DNA from: Pseudofabraea citricarpa
Lineage: Eukaryota; Ascomycota; Leotiomycetes; Helotiales; Dermateaceae
Assembly (NCBI GenBank): GCA_029641185.1
Contig: JAPWGK010000002.1
Location: 2,294,001 to 2,358,000, forward strand
DNA: 64,000 bases
Reading direction: 5' to 3'
Part shown: positions 57,831 to 64,000 of the stretch, piece after piece
How the letters are laid out: the number at the start of each line of letters is the position of its first letter
How positions within the stretch are numbered: the first letter of the stretch is position 1
Position numbers and translations under genes: made by a program
Notes under the pieces: model-generated
Told to the model about the DNA's origin: nothing
What the model saw: the letters and a program-made list of their open reading frames with translations, nothing else
Databases searched by the model: none

Positions 57831-59958
57831 CTAAAGGATGAGCACACTAGCCTTGTGTAGCGTCTTTGCGATGATTGATGGCGTTCGGTCATCTCGGATG
57901 GTGATGTTTGGCGTCATGCTGAGCCGAACATGAGCTTGCTGAGCTTGTAGGCGGCCAACAGCATGACCTGGCATGTCCTTCACAACCATAGTTGAGCCTT
58001 GAAAGGTGCTGTTGGTTTCTGGGAATTGAAACTTGAACGAGTAGTCCGAAGTGTTCATCTTGGCTGATAGATCCAACGAAAAAGCGACTATGATCCCCAA
58101 ATCTGTACCTGCGTTTGCCCTTACTGCTTGAGCATTGAGCAAGGGACCGAACATCTTGCGGAGTTTGCCGCTGTGTTGACTAAGCTGCTTGTACCTCCAA
58201 CCGTCATAACCTTCGGAATCCACCACAGACCGAACGGCAGCAGCCTGCTGATTCAAGTGCTTTTGTCTGACCGCATTGTTAAGACCGCGTTGCTCAAGAT
58301 TCTTTTTCACATACTCAATAGCATCTGAGACTTGGTTTGAGTATGATTTGAATGATCCAACGTTGAGTATATCCTTAATGATGTATTCGGTCAACATGCG
58401 CATGGCAAACCAGTGACGATACTCGTTCTTGCTAATGAGACTCTGAACCTGAGCTTCAGAATCTGGAAGTTGGTAGGGGTACACAAGACGGAGCATATAG
58501 CTCCAGAGCAGCTCATTCTCAGATAGTCGGCCATCTGATTCTGGGTTTGGGGTACTTGCGAAGGTATTAACCCATCCGGCGACGAGACCAAACAGCTTGG
58601 CCAGAGAATTTTCAAACATCTCAAACGTTTCATCATCACGCTGATGAACAATAAGCGCCATCGAATGACTATCAGGCTTCGAGTGTCCATCCGATTTGGG
58701 GTAATTATCTTTCTGTTCCCCAGTTGCAGAACGATAATGCTTTTCAGTGCCGGGCTGAGTGGGACTGATGTCTTTTTGGGTAGAGATTTTGGATGGACTT
58801 ATGAAGGGATCTTCACCAGAAGCTTGCTGAGAGTCGCGTCGTGCCGACTGAGTCTCGTACCAAATGGATCGCTTTGACTGGACCTGCTGTTGTCTAATTT
58901 CAAGCTGTCTTTCGGTCTCCTGCAGCCGCGCTTGAAGTCTGGAATTCTCTAGCTCTGCTTCTCGTCCAACTTGTCGCAATTGCTCAACGCTTCTCTGGTG
59001 TCTGAGCTGAATGTTTCTCTCTTGCAACTCCAATGCTTGTCGCTGCTCCTCGTTATGATCAGCACGGCGCGTTGCGTGTGCGAGATCTCTCTGCACCTGA
59101 TCCAGCTGGTTTTTGAAGGCGTTGCAGTCCGCAGTCAGTTGACCTATCTGGTGCGAGAAGTAGCGGTGACAGTCATGAAACCTGTCATCGAGTACTCGCA
59201 GCTCTTGACTGATCTGCTGCTGGACATTCCTTGGCATTGCCATAGCCGAGTTGAGGTTGCCTTGCAAGTCAAAAATCCTCCTCCGAATGTCTGCAGAAAC
59301 CATTGTCTGCAAGTTGAAGTTAGCAAGATGCGTTCAAAGATCTGTGGACAAAAGCACTCACCAAGGGATCGGCAGGCACCATGCTGCCTTGCCAATTGCC
59401 TGCTGGTTGCATCATCTGTGAAGGCGTGTTTGGTGGAGGGAATGTCGCGGTACTTTGGGAAGGCACAGGAGCTGCCAGGTTATTGGTCGTACCTTGACGA
59501 GTGGTTGAGGGTGGCTGGAATTGCCCGGGGAATCCGTACATGTTGGCGGATACTCCTTGGTTGGAGTAAGGAGAGTTGGTAGTGGTGAGCTGTTGCGGGA
59601 AATCAGAAGGTTGTACTTGAGAAAATGGTTGTTGTGGGAGCGGGTGAGAGTTGCCATGTGACTTAGGCAGAGCTTTAGGGTGGGTGAGAACCGCCTCCGA
59701 GGGTTGCTGTTGAGAGCCCCCCGAAGGACGGCTCGGAGTTTGGTGTTTAAATGGGCCAAAAGAAGAGGTTGAGCTCTCTTTTGGCACATTAAGCTCCACA
59801 TTGCTCATCTGTTCAAATTGATTCTGCAGATTTCTCTTCGGTGTTGGAGACACCAAAGGAGGAGTTGCTGAACTTCCCCTTGTTCTTCCCGTGCTCTCTA
59901 GTGCCTCGAACAAGGCCTTCGGACCTCGAGAGCTGTTAGGATCATTCTTGTGGTACAT
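57831..59958 (-). CDS. Coiled-coil protein of unknown function
   Basis: Two exons, 59958-59362 and 59306-57831, give 690 aa across a 55-bp canonical intron (SMVPADPL|TMVSADIRRR). The first 200 residues are Ser/Pro/Gln/Asn-rich and disordered-looking, with TPKRNLQNQFEQM. Residues about 205-345 form a long coiled coil with many Gln, Arg and Leu (LDQVQRDLAHATRRADHNEE, LQARLQETERQLEIRQQQ). After a polar linker comes a mostly helical domain, about residues 420-600 (MFENSLAKLFGLVAGWVNTF, WSYMLRLVYPYQLPD, GYDGWRYKQLSQHSGKLRKM), and a C-terminal part that looks beta-rich (IIVAFSLDLSAKM). No catalytic motif, signal peptide or membrane span is seen. I do not recognise the family; a scaffold role is only a guess. 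Confidence 0.85.
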
Positions 59959-62900
59959 GGTGATGACTTGTACGGATGCTGGAGATGTACAACAAGGAGG
60001 AAAGGAGACGAAGATGGGTGTAGTAGATGAAGACAGCCAACAGAGCCGGCAGATGAGAATGTCTGGGTGAATGTGGTTGGGAGCGCAAACTTTTCAAGCC
60101 AAGAGATTGGGTGAAAAGGAAGGATTATGCACGGCAGAATACGTGCGCTGATGATTAAATCAGGTTTGATAGGGAGTAATGTGGTGATGTGCGCTGTTTA
60201 CCTGATTGTGAGTTGAAAGTGTGCAGTATTGAATTTGGACGGAGATGAAAGTTGATGAGGTCGGATCTGGAAAGGCTTGAAGGTGTAAGGTACAGAAGAT
60301 GAAATGTGTTGAAGGTGTAGGTGGGTTGAGGTTGTATGAAGAAGGAGAGGAATTTATAGTTAGACGAAGCGGAGATGGTTTAATTAATCCCCGAAATGAC
60401 TGTGACAATGAACGTCTACCACTTGTAGAAACAGTGGTTAGATATTGTCAATGGAAATAACAATAAAAGCCCCACTCTCCCAAAGTGAATACGAAAGTCA
60501 ATCTTTGGCACTCGTACCAGTAGGGCAAATATTGTCAATCAAGACGAAAATGAAAAATGAGGTAATGCAAGGTAAATGAAGACAAAAAGTAGAACAGTTG
60601 CTAACCCCAGAACTTCTGGGGGTTGGAGTTTTGTGCTTTCATGGGACAGGAAATATCTCATACCTGAGTGTTCTCCAACTCCTGGCTACTTAGACACTGA
60701 TCTAATCTGGGTTGGTAAATGTGAAGTGACGATAATGGAGTGAAAGTGACGACAATGAAGTGACGATGATGAAGTGAAAGTGACGATAATGGAGTGAAAG
60801 TGACGACAATGAAGTGACGACAATGAAGTGACGATGATGAAGTGACGACAATGAAGTGACGATGATGTAGATAGCTCCTGAAAGAAAACAAAACCAAGAA
60901 TAAAAATCAGAGCTCAAATGGCTTTCACTTGAAAGAAGCAACTGTTGCCTCTAACCAAACCAAACGAGCAGCAAGGAAAGTTACTTAAGCGAGAAACTGT
61001 GCAGTGGAGCAGAACATGAAACTTTATACATACTATGATAAATGTCAGTCTCTATGCATGTATCCATACAATCAAAGGAACTCACCTGTTTGTTCCAGAC
61101 CCGTTCTGGCCCAGAGGGCCAAGAAATTGGACATGAAGTTCCTAGATAACGCACCCAATGGTACGGGGGGCCTCGCAGAGGAGAATGAGGAGGCTTTGCT
61201 TGACTGCTCCTCATGATTCTTGCTCTCCTCCGCAGACCCCCATGTATTCTTGGCCTCCAGCCTCTATGAACAGGTTAGCTACATGTACCATGGATCACTC
61301 ACTTCAAGACTGCATCTCTCTTAACACTAAGAAAAAGTCGCAATGTTCTCGGCTTGATGCATTTGACAAGGGCTTGCTAGAAGACTGCATCATGCAATCC
61401 AAAAGCCATGCAATGTATAACAAACAGCACACGGCATTTCTCGGCAGGACCAAGAGCTGCTGTGAGCCACTGTGAGCTGCATTGGCAATTCTAGTCCACA
61501 GCCCAGCATTTTCTCAGTCATAACTTATGACTAAGTGTGCTTGGTGACTGCTACCCTCACAAGCGTCGAGCAGATTCTCAGAAAGTGGGAAGGGATCACA
61601 CAGCAGGAAGATACTTACAAGGCCGGAGGCAAGAATGTTATCTGTTCATCACACACAAGTCAGTAAGTATGTACATGTACAAGTATCTGAAGATCTAGCA
61701 CTGGAGTATGGTCTCGACAAGTCGAGATCACGTCCGCTTGGAAAGATAAATGTCAACCACAGAGGAAGCAAGCACAACCAAGGAACAGCAGCTGTTCAAA
61801 ACTGTGGATCTTGGCCTGGAGCTCGATGACTCACAGTAGTCGTGGTGGAGATGTTGCCTGAGTTGTGTTCTCTTTGCTGTGAAACACAGCTCACCCAACC
61901 AAATCTGGATCTCACTTGGCCAGGATGGAAGTATGGATGTCAGGAAAAGGTATAGACATTCATAGAACGTGTAAACCATTTCATAACATCCAGAGGACCA
62001 TGAGTGTGGGTCATACTCCGCAGGAATGGTGTGGAGTTGGGGGAAATGAGACAGAAAGAACAGTGTACATACCTGAAGTCATGTCAGGGGACATTGACCC
62101 CTAAGGGTCAAAAGGCGGCAGAGCAGAAAGCTGAGAACGCACGTCAGTATATATATTCTGAGTCAACGATTCATCGTTGAAAGGATCTTTTGCGGTGCGT
62201 TGAGGCTTCAGAACGTTGAAGTGTCGAAAACGACTTTCGAGCCCAACCACCTCCAGCAGGAGTGACATCGCCCCTAACAGCGATTCCAACACCGCAGGAG
62301 CAGGGAAACAAACCAGAAAACATACTTACATATTAATCTTGTGAAACTGCTGGATAATTGAGTGTTTGGATAATCTTGTTGATGATTGTTGTGGTGTTGT
62401 GGTGTTGTGGTGTGTGTGGAAGAAGGAGAGGAGGGAAGGGGCCCTCGCAGAAAATTTTCATGGTGTCGACAACGACAACGAGCAAACGAGACAAACGGGA
62501 AGGTCAGCAGAACTAGACCCCTTGCGGCCAATGGCTGCGGTTCATGGCTGCGGTTAATCAATTACTCATACAGTCAGCTTGTTCCCAATAATGTCTACCT
62601 ATTAGTAATTTCGACAGTGACTTCTAAATCTAAACTCAAGCCAGAAATGTCATCGTCCCCAAGGGGTCTAAGCTATACAATAAGTAGGAAGATTTAATTC
62701 CCATGCTCTACGTAGGTAGTGATGGCAAGGAATGAGCACTTGCTCCAGCTCGGATGCAGTAAGTGAGGCCCCTGAATCCCAACCTACCTCACTGCCTACC
62801 TAGGTACCTATCTAGGGATATACTACACCCCGACATTTAAACAACAGACAACTCGTCCAGCCACAAGCATGCGTACAAAAAGAAGAAAAGGGGGCTGGAA

Positions 62901-64000
62901 TGCACCATAATAAACGAGAGGTGATTTCTTCCCATCCTCAAAGATATTCAAGACAACTGATGCCTCCTTCTCATCAAAGTTGGTTTAGACGTCAGCTAAC
63001 ACAGTATTGCAGGAACACTGTTATTGTCTCCTCGACGTCTCGAAGAATCATGTCAAGAAACCGAAAACCAGAAGGAGAGCCCTGACTATACGCCACTGGG
63101 CACTCGAATAATATAAAGTCGTTGGTATCCCAAGAGCATTAAAGAGACGGGACGGGTCAGGGCAGGCATGATTACAGTAGAGAGGAATGGAACCAACTGA
63201 GAAGCTGAGCTCAGTAGTGGCATCCCTAAATTGATGCCAAAATACCGCCTCGTTTGATTATCCTGAATTCATAGTAATAAGACTACAAGTTCCAGTTTTA
63301 CACCAGAGCAGAGCAAACACTTCGGAGCTCGTTGTACACAGTGCTATTGCAGCAAGGCATCGTTGGAGTATATGTTGACAGGATAGAAGAGTTCGGTACG
63401 TTTCAAACTCTGCGACATGATTATCAACTGACTGAAAGATAGACTGATGTTGAGAGTATGTCTGTTAATCTCTCAAAAGAAAATCCAGCACTCCCCAAAA
63501 TCCAAAGTACAACAACAGCGGTGATTAAAGAGGTCTCTAATACAGCCAAGCACCTATATAACTACAAAACCAATCCCATAAGCGATAGCAAACAAACAAA
63601 CAGTGCTTGCCATTTTCAATCATGAGACCACTTGTCAGTGCAAACCTGCTTAAGTGAAGACATCAGACACTGTCTGTTCAAGAACAAAAGGCGTTGCCAT
63701 GATCTAGAGCAATCCATCTGGGAAAAGGGACAAGCATAAACGAAAAGGACGGGGCAAATAAGAGGAAGAAGGCCAATCCAAGATTGGATCAAGCCAAAAG
63801 GACACACGGCTCGGAAGCACTAAGTTCTTACAAGACGTCGGGCCTGAGTCCCGGCTTCCAACTAGTGAACCAGGTCCTGGGCATTTACTTTCCCTGCTGG
63901 AGCATGAATCACTTTTTCGAATCAGTTGCAGCTAGAACTCCCCAGAAAGAAAGAAAACGGAAGACGGAAAAAAATCACCTCGAACATGATTTATATAGCT
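59959..64000. other. Gene-poor right end
   Basis: I could not support any gene here. Open frames are short, start mostly at non-ATG codons, and show no splice-linked continuation. A minisatellite lies at 60723-60868. I found no tRNA or other RNA gene by eye. A perfect 7-bp inverted repeat, TCTCGACAAGTCGAGA, is at about 61712-61727. Multi-exon genes with small exons could have been missed. Confidence 0.45.
60723..60868. repeat. Minisatellite of GAAGTGACGAYRAT units
   Basis: About ten copies of a 14-bp unit GAAGTGACGAYRAT, interspersed with GGAGTGAAA spacers, form two higher-order blocks. It is noncoding in context, although frames through it stay open as RHFIVVT-type repeats. Confidence 0.85.

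Noticed and set aside
60658..60941. Minus-strand frames encoding RHFIVVT repeats; also considered as a CRISPR-like array
   Set aside because: The units are adjacent or separated by the same short spacer, with no unique spacers, in a fungal nuclear genome. This is a minisatellite.
63790..63870. GC-rich segment with short stems, considered as a tRNA
   Set aside because: There is no A-box or TTC-type T-loop and the arms do not form a cloverleaf.

Overview
The window is nuclear DNA of a filamentous ascomycete (Pezizomycotina). The genes are split by many short introns of about 45-120 bp with CTRAC-like branch sites. They include a Zn2Cys6 regulator, a PaxB-like membrane cyclase, a fungal-rhodopsin (Pth11-type) protein, a GH12 glucanase and a LaeA/TAM-type methyltransferase, and there is a dispersed single 5S rRNA gene. 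A leotiomycete is my best guess from remembered protein resemblance, but this is inference. Gene density is about one per 3-4 kb, with long spacers rich in simple repeats.

Layout. 1-5442: gene-poor and repeat-rich, with one weak small-gene candidate at 3330. 5443-6504 (+): adenine deaminase. 7616-9371 (-): ten-exon methyltransferase broken by a 29-bp tandem duplication. 11754-11872 (-): 5S rRNA. 12711-13529 (-) and 14190-15946 (+): divergent PaxB-like cyclase and amidase. 16878-17732 (-): COQ3. 20280-22112 (+): bZIP factor. 23798-24730 (+): unknown protein. 25186-27567 (+): SDA1. 28577-29619 (-): a multi-exon gene that I assembled by splicing short open segments, not recognised. 30212-32288 (-): cytosolic HSP70 with a heat-shock element upstream. 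34519-35730 (-): vWA-domain protein. 38592-40378 (+): twelve-exon seven-helix protein. 40969-43420 (-) and 43666-45275 (+): divergent Zn2Cys6 factor and MFS transporter. 45440-48048 (-) and 48333-49079 (+): divergent YME2 and EMI1-like mitochondrial genes. 49436-52337 (-): SPT20. 53901-54737 (+): GH12. 55429-56934 (+): FAD-linked oxidase. 57831-59958 (-): coiled-coil protein of unknown function. 59959-64000: no supported gene, one minisatellite.

How the genes relate. Most are unrelated housekeeping genes: purine salvage, ubiquinone synthesis, 60S ribosome biogenesis, SAGA, HSP70. Three neighbourhoods look functionally meaningful. The Zn2Cys6/MFS pair shares a 245-bp promoter holding a perfect CCG...CGG palindrome, which suggests a small self-contained efflux regulon. 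YME2 and the twin-CX9C protein share a 284-bp promoter and both belong to mitochondria. GH12 and a berberine-bridge-type oxidase lie head-to-tail, which would fit oligosaccharide release followed by oxidation, although the oxidase lacks a visible signal peptide.

The most unusual observations concern splicing and gene integrity. The HSP70 gene appears to need a GA-AG intron. Three other introns appear to be GC-AG with the same GCAAGT donor. Three genes carry apparent frame breaks: the 29-bp duplication, a T5 run in the seven-helix gene, and a one-base shift in the unrecognised gene. The 5S gene differs from the Neurospora type as I recall it, mostly at paired positions that change together. 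All exon boundaries were worked out by hand from splice signals, reading frame and remembered family motifs. No alignment or database search was run.
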